Assembly (NCBI GenBank): GCA_963422465.1
Contig: OY730173.1
Coordinates: 3,348,001 to 3,412,000 of the forward strand
DNA length: 64,000 nt
Source of the DNA: Lichina pygmaea
Lineage: Eukaryota; Ascomycota; Lichinomycetes; Lichinales; Lichinaceae
Reading direction: 5' to 3'
The notes below the pieces were generated by a model. It saw nothing but the letters and a program-made list of their open reading frames with translations, was not told the DNA's origin and ran no database searches. Shown here piece by piece: positions 10,135 to 21,700 of this stretch (position 1 is the stretch's first letter; every line of letters begins with the position of its first letter). The position numbers were made by a program, and so were the translations under genes.

Positions 10135-12743
10135 TCATCTCCTTTGAGACAGCCATCGATCTACTTCCAGCCAGTTCTCACGACCGCGGATGTCTTTGCC
10201 GGCCGCCTTGATGCCTTGGATGAGCTGTATGTCCGAGTCAGCTCAAGCCCGGACCAGCTACCAGTATTCTAGACTTACCGCGTCCCATAGTCTAAAGGCA
10301 GTGTCAATATCCGCGTTTACGTCGACGCTGTGGACAAACCACTCTCCGGGCCCTTTCGCCTTGGCCATCTCCTTCGCGCTTGCCGACGTGGGATCGCCGT
10401 GTGAGACAAGATCGTCGAGGTACGACTTGACGGCAATGCCCAAGCCGCAGTCGTTATCGTCAATGAACGGGAGACTAGAGAACGTTAGCAAGGCATCTCG
10501 CGCTATAGGAAGACCAGAACACGGGCGGTACCTTAGGCCTAGGTCGGCCCAGTCGTCTCGATCTCGGCCGGCGTCCCCGTTGAGCAGTAGGTTGGCAAGG
10601 ACCATCTCCACAAGATCGTGGCAACTCTCTCGAACGGTAGAGATGAACGAGTGGAAGCTGAGCAGGGCGCGGCTGAGGGGTCCGGTGAAGCCGATTGGCT
10701 TGTGGCGAAGCTTTCCGAAGCAGGCCACGCGGGAAACCAAAAGGGTATTGCTTCGATCGACATCTGTCATGATCGTCAGATGTACTGCGTGTTCTATGTC
10801 ACGAGGATAGGTAACCCACCTGCGCTTCGTGACGCCCCCCCAGCAGTCGAAGGAGTATCACCTGCAGTCAGGGCTTCCAGGCGCAGCAGCTCCATGGCAA
10901 GAAGTATAGGCTCCTCGAGATGATCTTCTGGGGCGAGGGACTTGAGCGCGACATTGAGGGCGTTACCCCACGTCGTCAAGGCGTGCTTTTTGTCGGCGTA
11001 GCCTCGAAGCTGAAGGAACCTCCACAACGTATTCGAGACAATCTCGTCCTTGGTGGTGAGGAGCTATCGAGAAAGATGAGAATCGTCCATCGAGCGACCA
11101 CGGGTTACGCCTACCTGAGAGTTGCTTCTAGGAGTCACGGTCCGCGGCACAAAGTCTCTGTCAGCCAGAGCATGCACCGCGTATGTCAACGACCCGGGCG
11201 GGGCCTTTCCGATCGGTCAGCTGGCTAAAGTCGAGCATAGACAAGGATGGCTTACGCACAGATGATTTTGGCCCCTCACCCTTGAGTGATTCGAGCCTGA
11301 CATTCCAGTTCGAGACGATCTCACGAGGAGAGGGTACCAGGTCCTTATGTCGCAGCGGCTTCTGCAAGTCCTTGTTGAACCAAAACCGCATGATGACCTC
11401 CGTTTGATGATAGTAGAACCGGAAGAGCGGTTGCGAGAGGAGCGCGAGAGCCTGGAGCCGGTGAGAGTCGAGTTGATCCCGAACGAGTCGCTGATACTCG
11501 CTAGACTCGCCGCTGTCGAGAGGCGGATACTCGAACAGCTCGCCCGAGGCGAGCCAATTTGGCACTCGAGGTCCGAACACGCCTCGGGATAGATAGAAGT
11601 ACAGCTCTTCGGGGAGCTGAAGCCCGATGAACTCATGTACATCCGACGGGGCGTGATCGAGGTCCAGCGGTTGCACTTCGCCGCTGTCGGTGATGATGAC
11701 ATGGTGTTTGACCGCCATCCGGGCCCGGCGGTATCGATCCAGGTAGTTCAGTTGCTGGACGGCCGGTTCATCTTGGTAGTGGGTGCAGGCAGCGCTGGCG
11801 CTGCGTCCCATCGTAAGCAGCAAGCTCGTCGTGTCTCGGATCGTGAAGGGCTTCGGGTACAGGGCTGGGTTCTCGAGTGGCGGGAAGGTCGGAAGGAGCG
11901 AGCAGCCGGAAAGCAGGCACGCGTCGACGAAAAGCTCGGCCGGCAGCTTCATCAGTTCGTCCTGGCAGGTGCGCCGGCTGAGCCAGGAGAAGCGCGACCG
12001 CTCAAAGTCCAGTTTCGTGATGATCTTGTCGACCTCGAACAGAAATAGGTCGGACGAGCCCATGACGGCATCGACAAACTGCCTGGGGCTCTGCTCCATG
12101 TACGCCAGCTACAAGAATCAGCAGCCGTAGTCTCGCGTCGACTCGAGGGTCGAGCACTTACTTGGGCACAAGCGGAGTACGGAGCGACGAGAAATTCCAC
12201 TTTGTTGGCCTGTAGGATCCTCTGGAGGAATCTGAACAGACCATCAGGCTTCACCGAGCCTGGAGCAATGTCAAGCCGTATCCAGCATTCCACTTTACCA
12301 AGAGTCTTCCCCACCTGAGTTTCCAAACGCGTCGACCGCCTGGATGGCCCGGTGTTGATTGTACAGCTCCCACGCCTGCGAGTTGAGCCTCGACGCCTCG
12401 CGCAACTGTCTCATGGGCTTCTCTTTGACGGCGCAGTCCAGCCCGCTGAAGACGAAGACCGGGCGGATGCCGAACGAACTCATCATCTCGAGCTCATGTT
12501 CGATACTGGTCTTCAGGGCGAAGGGGAAGCCGCCAAGAGCCGAGAGGAGTGGCTCCTTCGACGGAGGCGTGCTGAGCAACCGATCTAGGTAGTGCGCAGC
12601 CTCGATGCCCAGGGTCGTGTCTTTGAGCGCGGCGAGAGGGAAGTTCTGTAGGCGCGGAGTGGCCCACTCGTCCAGCGTTCGTACTGTCAGATGGTGAGTA
12701 TCCGTCTACATAAGATGGGTAACGGTCACGACTTACCAGGCAT
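10135..12743 (-). CDS. MKT1: MKT1-like XPG-domain post-transcriptional regulator
   Basis: Homologue of yeast Mkt1, which with Pbp1 acts on mRNA translation and stability in P-body-associated complexes. Nine exons keep phase throughout: 12743-12737 (7 nt), 12683-12315, 12259-12162, 12108-11256, about 11155-11115, 11063-10820, 10763-10532, 10474-10279, 10224-10135, giving about 709 aa. The N-terminus MPVRTLDEW matches the family start. It is followed by an XPG-N-like region (LGIEAAHYLDRLL, PVFVFSGLD) and XPG-I-like segment (VEFLVAPYSACAQ-LAYM, then GSSDLFLFEVDKII). As in Mkt1, the acidic nuclease residues appear degenerate, so catalysis is not expected. The C-terminal part has the Mkt1-specific helical blocks SNTLWRFLQLRGY, DDNDCGLGIAVKSYL and IKAAGKDIRGRENW. 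The 41-nt exon is the least certain. Confidence 0.9.
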
Positions 12744-13107
12744 CTTGACATGGAAAACAGATGGAAAGTGGGAGATGAGAACTTCTTGCGATGGCGGTAT
12801 TCTCCAACAGAATCTACAGAAAGTGGACTGAGATTCTAGCTGGGGTCGAGGTTGATGGGCGTACGGATGCCTATCGCATCTTGCCGGGGCCGCGTTGAAA
12901 AACTTACCAAAGCTGTACGCCTCGTACATAGGGCTACGGCACCTAAGGCTAGGGGCATACCAGGGCTAATCCACAAACGGCCTAGCTGCCGAGGGACCGG
13001 AAGCGGGTCAAGCGCCGATTCCAATTCGCGATTGCGCTATCGTCGATCCAGCGTCACCAAGCGCAATTCACAGCCTCTCGTCTGCCCCGTGACCAATCAA
13101 TCTGAAT
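12744..13107. promoter_or_regulatory. Divergent promoter between MKT1 and the 2OG oxygenase
   Basis: 364 bp separate two start codons on opposite strands, so both promoters must share this interval. No clear TATA box or known binding site was recognised. Confidence 0.55.
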
Positions 13108-14639
13108 ATGGACTCTGCTACGAAAGACGATTTTCAGATCCCCGTACTGGATATCAGCAATCCTGATGTGGAGCTCGCGCGACAGCTGGTCGACGGAGCC
13201 GAGAAGTACGGCTTCATCTTCATCAGAAACCACAACGGCGAGATGGCATCGAGTGACATCGACTCGATGTTTGAGTTGGTGCGTGGGCGGTGTCCTTCGT
13301 CGTCACACGTAGCCTATGCGCAACAGTTCTCGTCAAGTATCTGACCCCCGAGTCTCAGTCGGAGCTGTTCTTCAAGTCGCCGCTCGAGGAGAAGCAGAAA
13401 TATTCCATTACGCGAGATGTACGGTCCGACTGTGACAGGTGACAGAGAGGAGGAATTATATCCGGGTGTTCCACTTGGCTCAACATGCTGCTACAGAACA
13501 GAGGCTGGTCGGCAATGCATAGCGAGAAGCTAGATCCGCAGTATCAGCAAGTATGTTTCATGTTCGTTTTATATTCAAGCCTAATCAACAATACATGATG
13601 GAAATACTCTGCCCGTCTCAAATGAGTATCAGCCTCCTGACATCGCTTTCCGAGTAGAGAGGAGACTTTAAAGAGTGCGACGGGTCTCTCCGAAGTGCCG
13701 CGAGACAGCCCTGACAGCTCGATAGATGCTTCAACGTAGGCACGTTCCAGAACGGCAAGACCTCACAGCCACTCCCTGGCGTGCTAGCAGAGGATGAACT
13801 CGACCTCTGCCGTTTCTCAGACGCCTGCCACGAGCTCTGCATGAAGATCTTGCGGCTTTTTGCTCTGGGACTGGAGGTGAGCCGGCTGATTCGGACCGAT
13901 AATCTCAGACGATGGATGTGCAGCCGGGCAGATATTACCTGCAACAACTTACCTCGTGTCAGATCGACCCAGAAGCAGGTGGCGCGGACTGGTTCTCGTC
14001 GAGGCACGATCCGCAACGAGGCGAGACCGGCAGCATCTTGCGTCTTCTTCACGTGAGTGGCCTCTGGGCAACAGATACGGCTGGTAATTCCTGCACAACG
14101 CTCATCCACATCATATCAAGTACCCAGCCATCACGCCCGACCATCGCTACGATCCCAAAAATGACCTTCGAGCGGGTGCTCACAGCGACTATGGCAGCAT
14201 CACGTTGCTCTTTCAGCGAGCCAATCAACCAGGGCTCGAGGTTCTGAGTCCCCGGGACACCTGGCAACCGGTCCCCGTCCACCCGGCGGGAACGGAGTCG
14301 GATGCCTCACCACCGATTCTGATCAACATAGGCGACCTCCTGTCGTACTGGACGAACGGCCTCCTGAAATCCACCGTCCACCGCGTCGTGGCGCCCGCCA
14401 GCGCCCGCGGCACGGACAAGCCTGCTGAGCCAGGCAACGGCAATGATCCACCGGAGGCGAAAGACCGGTACAGCATGGCTTACTTCTGTCAGCCGGTCGG
14501 CAGCACTCTCTTGGAGCCGGTGCCCAGCGAACGGGTCCTTGCAGGAGAATGCTCAAGCGGGGAGCAGAGACAGGACAAGCAGCTGACGGCAGCAGAGCAT
14601 CTCCGGCAGAGACTCGATGCCACGTATACGTATAGTTGA
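13108..14639 (+). CDS. 2-oxoglutarate/Fe(II)-dependent oxygenase, isopenicillin-N-synthase-like
   Basis: Predicted non-haem iron oxygenase that uses 2-oxoglutarate and O2 to hydroxylate or otherwise oxidise a small molecule. Seven exons (13108-13278, 13338-13418, 13497-13550, 13658-13674, 13726-13876, 13963-14052, 14121-14639) keep phase and give 360 aa. The N-terminal DIOX_N region reads FQIPVLDIS and AEKYGFIFIRNH, then SPLEEKQKYS, NRGW, GDFKE and FNVG. The C-terminal 2OG-FeII_Oxy domain has the HSD of the iron triad in AGAHSDYGSITLLFQ, the distal His in LKSTVHRVV and the 2-oxoglutarate Arg in RYSMAYFC. The substrate is unknown. No biosynthetic cluster partners lie nearby, so a housekeeping or stand-alone role is as likely as secondary metabolism. 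Confidence 0.92.
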
Positions 14640-15928
14640 GGTATCAGCAACGTAGCATAGCACCTTGAATACACCTGATTCGATTCCCCTCGAGGCAGCT
14701 GCCTAGGAAGCCATCGGGAGTGAATACCACAGTAGCAAAATCAGGGTCTGTACATGGGCAGTAAGGTACGGATGTGTTCTCGATGCCAAGATATACAACC
14801 CAGGCGGAGGGAGATACGACGAGAGGAGCGAGAAGGACGTCACTACCATCCTTCGGCCCCGCCGGCCTCTCGGTCCCTTGGAGAAGAGAAACGAGGTATA
14901 TATAACAACTCACGTAGTAGCATGACAAGAACTTGGCTGGACTGCATGATGGAACTTGAAAGGAAGTTGGGAGCGGTATGGTATGGACCGGGATGAGATG
15001 GGATGGGATGAGAGAGTATCCCCCGCCTCTCACCGGTCCCTTGCCCTCCCTGCCTTGCCCCAGCTCCCCTTCTCTTCCCTCCGCTCCCCCCTCCCCTTGA
15101 AATATACAGAGATATATAGAGGCGGCCCTTCGGATCGACGTGGAAATCGAAAAACGTAAACTCCTTCATGATGGGGTCGAGATTTGGTAGGGGTGGAGGG
15201 AAATGGGGAATGGGAATCCGGAGTTGAGAGCTTTGGGGGTTGGGGATCTCGCGGCTTCGGGACGGGGATGGGCTGATGATGGAGCTTGGAAGTGGGTGGT
15301 CGGGTGGTCGGGTGGTCGGGTGGTCGGGTGGTTGGTTGGGACGGAGATGAACGAGACGGACGAGACGGACGAGATGAACGGGATGGATGGATAGACGGAT
15401 GGTGATGAAGGAGAACGAAGAGAACAACAAAGAGGACAAGAACAAGAAGAGAGATTTGCTTTCTGCGCAGCCGCTCAGATCGCCACCCCGGCCCCGCCGT
15501 CATCGTCGCCGTCACCATCACCATCACGACCTACTCACTTGGCAAACGTCCTCACGCCCATGCCATCACACCCTGCACACTGGTCAACGCCCGAGAGACG
15601 GCCAGGCAGTCTCCCACGCGCCTCTAGAAACCTATCGCTGGTTATCCTGGCAACGTGCAACGAGCGTCGTTGCACCACGGTCTGCCGCTTCACCCACTCC
15701 CCTGTTCGTCACCCACAGCCTCCTCGATTAAAAAGTAAATCTCATCGCCGCTTCCCAACCAGCCCTCGACATTTCCATCGTCTGCAGATAGCTCGCGCCA
15801 ACCTCGCTCCCTCTCCCTCCCCCCCAGCCCGTTGGGAATCGAACAAAGTGAAGATGGCAAGAGCGGATTCTCCGGGGGGAAAGAAAGTATGGTGTTTCGG
15901 TGTTCGTAAGATGAGACGAGACGTCCTA
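14640..15928. other. Convergent intergenic region with GGTCG minisatellite
   Basis: Lies between the ends of two converging genes. It holds pyrimidine-rich stretches (about 15015-15110), an exact tandem of GGTGGTCG (about five copies, 15294-15342) and short GGACGA repeats (15355-15375). Open frames here are low-complexity and not credible as genes. Confidence 0.6.
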
Positions 15929-17450
15929 CTACCATGCCCAGATTCGGAGCTGGTTTGCCGGACAAGGTAGGTGAGCCAGCGTGCTCTGAGTGGGAGTACA
16001 GAAGCAGAGGTGACCGGGGGTGTGATGTGTGACATACCATCGAGTCCCACGAGCCGGTGCAGAGGCTGATGCCGTCGTTGCTGACGCCGAGGCAGCTGAC
16101 GCGGTTCTCGTGGCCCTGGAGAGAGCCGACCTTGTCTCCCCGCAAGGTGTCCCAGACCTGGGTTAGGCCGTAGATGTTAGCCTCCGGACGACGCTGCACG
16201 GGATGGGACGGAACAAGGAGAGTGGGGGGACGTACCTTGCATTCAAAGTCGTCGTAGCCCGCGAAGAGCAAGCGACCCGAGACGGAGAAGGCGACCGACG
16301 TGATGCCGCAAAGAACCTGCTCGTTCTGTGATGAACGCAACGTGAACCGTCAGCGTTTCGGCCCCGTCGAGGGGGCTCCCGCCAGGGTACGAGAGATGGG
16401 ACGAAACGGGGGGGGGGGGGGGGGGGGGGGGGGGGCCGAACCGAGTATTGATTCAATTCCCTGTCGGCTCGAATGTCGAAGAGACGGCACGAGGCGTCGT
16501 CGGAGCCGGTGCCGAAGGCGTTGCCGTCCGGGAAGAACTGGATGGCGTTGATGTCCGACTCGTGGCCGGAGAAGGTCTGGACAGCCTTGCCGGTGCGGAT
16601 GTCCCACAACTTGGCAAAGGCGTCGCAGGCGCCGGAAACGAAGATGTTCTGGTTCGTCGGGTTGATGCTGATGCTCATGACGTCGCCGAGGTGGTCGGCG
16701 AACTCGGTCACGCGCGAGCCCGTGTCGACGTCCCAGAGCATGCAGGTCATGTCGCCCGACGACGTCAGGATGCGGCGGTCGTTGATGAAACGGCAGCACG
16801 ACAGGTAGCCCGAGTGGCCCGAGAGCTCGCGCGCGACCCGGGTCGGGCCTTCCCGCGACGAGAGGTTGTAGACGGAGCAGATGTTGTCGAGGCCGCCGCA
16901 GGCGACGTAATTGCCGCTCGGCGCGTAGGCGCACGTCATGACCCAGGACGACCGCAGCGGGATGGCGTGGATCTTGTTGGTCGTGTACGCGTCCCAGATG
17001 ATGAGCTTGCCGTCCTGCGAGGCCGACACCAGCGTTCTCCGGTCCGTGGACCAGTGCATGGCGTAGATCTTGGCGAGATGCCCCTTCAACGTTCGTCGCG
17101 TCTTCATGCCGATGCGATTTAACGGCTCGGTGTGCTCACGAGCGGTCGCGCGCACTAAATCCGTGATCGAACGTCGATCGTGACGGTCGACGGTCAGCCC
17201 TGCTCCTCTCTGCGGAGTCCCGTACCGCTTTCCTCCAGCACCAGCACCGACGACGAGGTGCCAGAGAGCGTCGTATCGCATGGTCGCGGCGACGGTAGAG
17301 GCAGCTGCAGCAGCGGGGGAAGGAAAACGTACGTGTGGTGTCGGCCAGCTCCTCCTTCCTCCGCCTGATGCGCTCCTTCAACGTCTCGGCCTCCCTCCGA
17401 GCGGCCTGGATCCGGGCCGTGAGCTGGTCTGGGGCGATCTCGTTGGCCAT
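15929..17450 (-). CDS. gnb1: Heterotrimeric G-protein beta subunit
   Basis: Partner of G-alpha and G-gamma in membrane signalling, controlling growth, conidiation, mating and, in pathogens, virulence. Five exons, 17450-17333, 17154-16442, 16325-16236, 16157-16038 and 15949-15929, keep phase and give 353 aa, the normal length. The N-terminal helix (about residues 1-45) is a coiled coil that would bind G-gamma. Seven WD40 blades follow, with hallmarks [76 protein letters not shown] and [11 protein letters not shown]. The last exon is only 21 nt and supplies the invariant C-terminus IWAW. Intron 3 (16326-16441) contains a 28-base G run on the plus strand (poly-C in the transcript). Confidence 0.97.
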
Positions 17451-18740
17451 CTTGACGTCCGGTCGCGGCAGCTCGGCCTCGCTCCGGATGCTTCGCTAGT
17501 CCTCGACGGCCTTTCTACGGCGCCGACTTTGGGCCACTACACCGGCGGTCGTCGTCGGCGGGCTTCGACGACCCAAAAAGAACTCGGAGCCGAGCGAACA
17601 AGCGACGTCGGTCGCGACGGTGGCCGTGAGCTCGGTCGAACCGCAAATCGATCGGTCAAATCGGGACGACGAGAGGACTCGCCCGGCCCCGGACGAGAGA
17701 AGAACGATGCGGTCGCTGCGGATTGCCGGCGTCGTCTTTGTCGCGTCCGAGTTGCCAAGCGGAATCAAAATAGGGAGGCCCGGTGAGGGTGCGACGATCA
17801 CTATCGCCGGTCTCTCGTCTTTCGAGTCGCCGGCTTCTCCGAGGCGCGCCCCTCTCGTTCTCGCACTCTCTCCCTCTCTCCCTCTTCGTGCCGTCTCTTC
17901 CTGTCGCCGACTCCGTCCCCCTCTCTCAGCAGCACATCCACGAAACGCTCGGGGCCCAACGTTCACCGCACGAAATGTGTCGCTCGTCAGTCCGATTGGG
18001 GTCGCCAACACTACCGTGCTGAACCCGGCGATGGAGCGAAATGGGAGGAACGAGGCTTTCGGCAACGCGCGCAGGAGCGAGTGGGAAAACGGAAGGAAAA
18101 CGGAAAACCTGAGCGCCGCAAAAAAAAGGAACCGGTAGCTTCGTTCTTTCGGGGGTCGGTTCGGTACCCGGTATCGCGCCGGTATGTCTGTGCCGTGGTG
18201 CAGTACAAGTGGTACCGCCGTCGTACCTTTGTACTTGGTTCTAGGGCCTTTTTTTCTCGGGAAATGAAATGAGATGACGATGACACCGCCGACGAGGGAA
18301 TCAACTCGGCCAGCTCTCCGTCTTTCCGTCCGACTCGAACCTCGTCTCGTATTTGGGCCAACCACTGGATATAACGACCGTCGACGGCTGCGTCGTGAGT
18401 GGTGATATCGGTGACGATGGTGATGGCGATCGTGGTGGGTTTCGAGATGTGAAGCCGTCGTCGTCGCACATCCGGTTTGGTGCTGAGCCAACAGGGAGGG
18501 AATTGACGAAATCCGGAAGCCGAAAGAAGGGGAGGGAGGAGTGGGGGGGGGGGGGTGTGAGCGAGAGCCGGCGATAGAGAGGCGCCGGTGGAACGAGGGA
18601 ACACCATTGTTCCGCCGGGTACATACGTGCTCGTACTCCATCCGTATATGTACAGGGTGGAGTACTTCTGTACTGGTAACTCTAGTATCGCCGCCGTACC
18701 AGACATATCTAAGTTATTCCCGTGCGTTAGGCACGGCTGG
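17451..18740. other. G-beta promoter/5' leader region, GC- and pyrimidine-rich
   Basis: Upstream of the G-beta start. Pyrimidine-rich tracts (for example CTCTCTCCCTCTCTCCCTC at 17863-17884) and G runs (18543-18556) are present. Long open frames on both strands lack any recognisable domain and have the composition of GC-rich non-coding sequence. Confidence 0.45.
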
Positions 18741-21700
18741 TGGTCTGTAAGCTCAGGTCTTGCGATTTACGATCAACGAGCGTTGCGTCGGTAGCGCCGT
18801 TAGAAGTCCGGGTCGCTAGCCTGCTGGTGCCTCTTCAGGTCTTTGTGGAACCGAGCCCCGTTGGCAAATTTTCGTCGAGTCTCGTGCCGAGCCTCCCAAG
18901 TACGTACCGATTTTCCAACTTTTGATGACCCCGCGGTGCTGTCAAGCGACAGTCAAAAGATCCGATTGGACCGCACGGCCAGCTCAGCTGCAGGCTTCGC
19001 TGGTTGGAAGGCTGCCGGGAAGGGCGGCGAATATGCAGCAATCAGCCACCGCCAGCAGCGGCTGCTGTTCTACTACTGTACGTCTAGTCCGCAGGCCGAC
19101 GTTGGTATTATTTGTAAGCTGTATCACGAGTACGTATCGTACTAGCAGGCCCCGCCGAGAAATCTTGGAGCGTTGAGTACCTCCGGTACTTACAAAGTAC
19201 CAGTATCAGTAGCTTACGAGGTACTGAAGTTACCCAAAGAGTGCGGACTTGCATGCGCTGCCTTGATTGCTTCAGTGAGATTGTCTGCCTTATTGTGCCT
19301 TTCTCAAGCTATTCACAGGTTTACTCTTGCGTCACTGTGAATGAAATATCTCCTGCAGAAATGGTTCAGTCAGTCCTCATCAGCGCCATTGCTTTGGAGC
19401 TACGTCGCCACGAACTTGCTTCAGCTCTGTTCCGGAGATGATGGGCCAACAGAGCTCGATTCTACAATGTCTGTTCCTCATCTGCATCTGCAGTTTTTAC
19501 TGCAGGCTGTTGGTGTCTTGCTGGTATTATCATCGTCAATTACAGGATTATGATCCCTGAGCCGTAAGAGAAAGCTTGGGATCTCCTGTGTGAGGATTCC
19601 AGCAGGGCGAGCCTCGTGACCCGTCGTGCTGCTCAGCTGCCATGCCATGAAAACCGCCCATGCCTAGGCACGGTGTGAAGAACACAGGCATTCATGTCAG
19701 ACTTTTGCGCATACGAGTGTCGACTTTTACGAACATACGGGCTCTTGTGTGACGGCGGTACATACGTACTGTACGGGCGTAAGTACGGAGTAATACGTAC
19801 AGAACGGAGTACGCATAGGTCAGTCTTACTTCTCCCTACCCTGCCGTTGCCCGCTGGCTACTGTTGAGGTGGATGCTAACTCCAGTGATCCTGGTCCGGC
19901 TTCGGGCAGCGGCCGGGACGAGAGAAGACGTCTGGAACATCCGCCCTTCGTTTGCGGAAGCGAAGCACATTCGCGGGACTGAGATGGGAGAAGAGGGGCA
20001 GAGCGGGGAAGCCGAGCACACCCGGCGAGCAGACAGGCCGCCGCCTTCGAACGAGAAGCAGCCTCTAGCGCGTGTAGGTGGAAGCGGGGGATCTGACGTG
20101 TTGACGATCCCCGTTGTTGGCATCAAATGGATCTGTTGACCTTGAGGCTACAGTACCGGTAGTGATGTCGTGTCTCCGTGACGTTGAGCTTGCGCCACAT
20201 ACTCGTATGCAGCCTCGGTCGCATGTTGCGTGCGCTTGAGTTGGTGCGAGACCCGTCAGGCAACCGAGATGCGAAGCCCAAGACGGAGGCGAACGGCGGG
20301 GTGTCGGTGGGGGGTTCTGTGCAGTCCGTCGATCCAGCACTCGAACAGGCAACGTCCCCCTTCGTGCACGCATGGTCCGCCAATCTCGCGATGAGACAGC
20401 GGTCGTACGGATGTCCCCACAACCAGGATACGGCCAGGGTCTTGCATCGAACCCCGCCGCGAGGGATAAACCTAGCAGGGAGCGCGTCCCGCTGGATGCT
20501 TGCCCGCCGGATCAATAGATGGTCCGGGCAGACGCACTGCCGCTCGCCTGCGCCTCTCGTCGGCGCCGGCCCCATCATCCAGAGCGCACCAAGACGCTCG
20601 CTCTCTCCCTTTCTTCGCCTAATTTTCCTGCGGACGGGGTTGTGGTGTTGAGGGGAGAGAACTCCGTAATGTCACCTCTGATTTCCTCCGCCCGTATCCC
20701 CACGGTCTATCAAGTTGAGGCGCGCGGTGGCCCGAAGGGCTACGGTGATGAGCTCTTAAGCTCAGGGAGTCGACGGTACCTCGTACATACATACGGAACG
20801 TACTGTCCACGGCACAGGGCAGGCAAGTCGTCGTTCGATCCGTCATCGTCAGCTGTTGGCTCTCCATTCCTAGCAGCGGTGGTGAATCGAGACATTGTCT
20901 TCGGACCGCACGGCTGACGTCGTGCCACAATGCAGGATTGATCTGCCATTGATGACAATTACAAAGCCGTCAGCGGGCCGTTTCCGATGGGGGTTTCTTG
21001 GTACGAGACTTACCGTCATACCTCCGTCGCTGGAACCTCATTGGTAGGAGGATAATCGAACAGACGCCCTGCGAACGTTGTCACGGTTGTCAACTGCGCT
21101 CTTTCAGCAATCTCGATTGCTTTTTTCCGAGAGCTCGCTGCCTTCCTCCCGCTTGCGGCTCTCTTGTGCGCCGGAGCCCGTGCTAAGAGGACGATCGCTG
21201 CCTGAACGCATTGAGGCCACCGATAATTGAAGCTGTCCTAGCCAATCCCTCCCATCAGACTCACCTCGCTGTCTCAGCTGTATTTTTCGGGGACGTCGGG
21301 AGGCAAGCTTCTGATTGGGTCTACTTCCTTTTGGCTGGGAACGTTGACGGCATGGCACGCTGGGGTAGTCACGACGGTGACTGCTTTTACCCCTCTGAGG
21401 TACAGTGTTGTGTTGCCAAGGAGTGTGGGATGTTGTGCGGTGTTGTCGTGTCCGGTGCTCTGCCCGCTGACGACGATCGAAGCATCCTCCAGAATCACCG
21501 ACATTTCAAGCCTTTGCCTCGCAGAGGTGACCCTCTATCATACATCCTCTGAGAGGATTGGTATTGACTACGCTTGCGCTTGCGCGCTTGCGCGCTTGCG
21601 GTTGACTTCAATGCGCACCGTTCTGATCACAGAGGACAGCGCGATCGAGTTTCAATCGGTTTCAGTCCGGATGTCACCGAAAGAAGCTAGTACTGAAAGG

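Noticed and set aside
13108-17450. A secondary-metabolite cluster around the 2OG oxygenase
   Set aside because: Neighbours are MKT1 and G-beta; no synthase, transporter or pathway regulator is present.
17496-18641. A 381-codon minus-strand open frame upstream of G-beta
   Set aside because: Composition is Arg/Ser/Pro low-complexity, no family is recognisable, and it occupies the expected promoter and leader of G-beta.
20178-20651. 157-codon frame in the gene-poor region
   Set aside because: No domain, no plausible splice partners, and equally long frames exist on the other strand.
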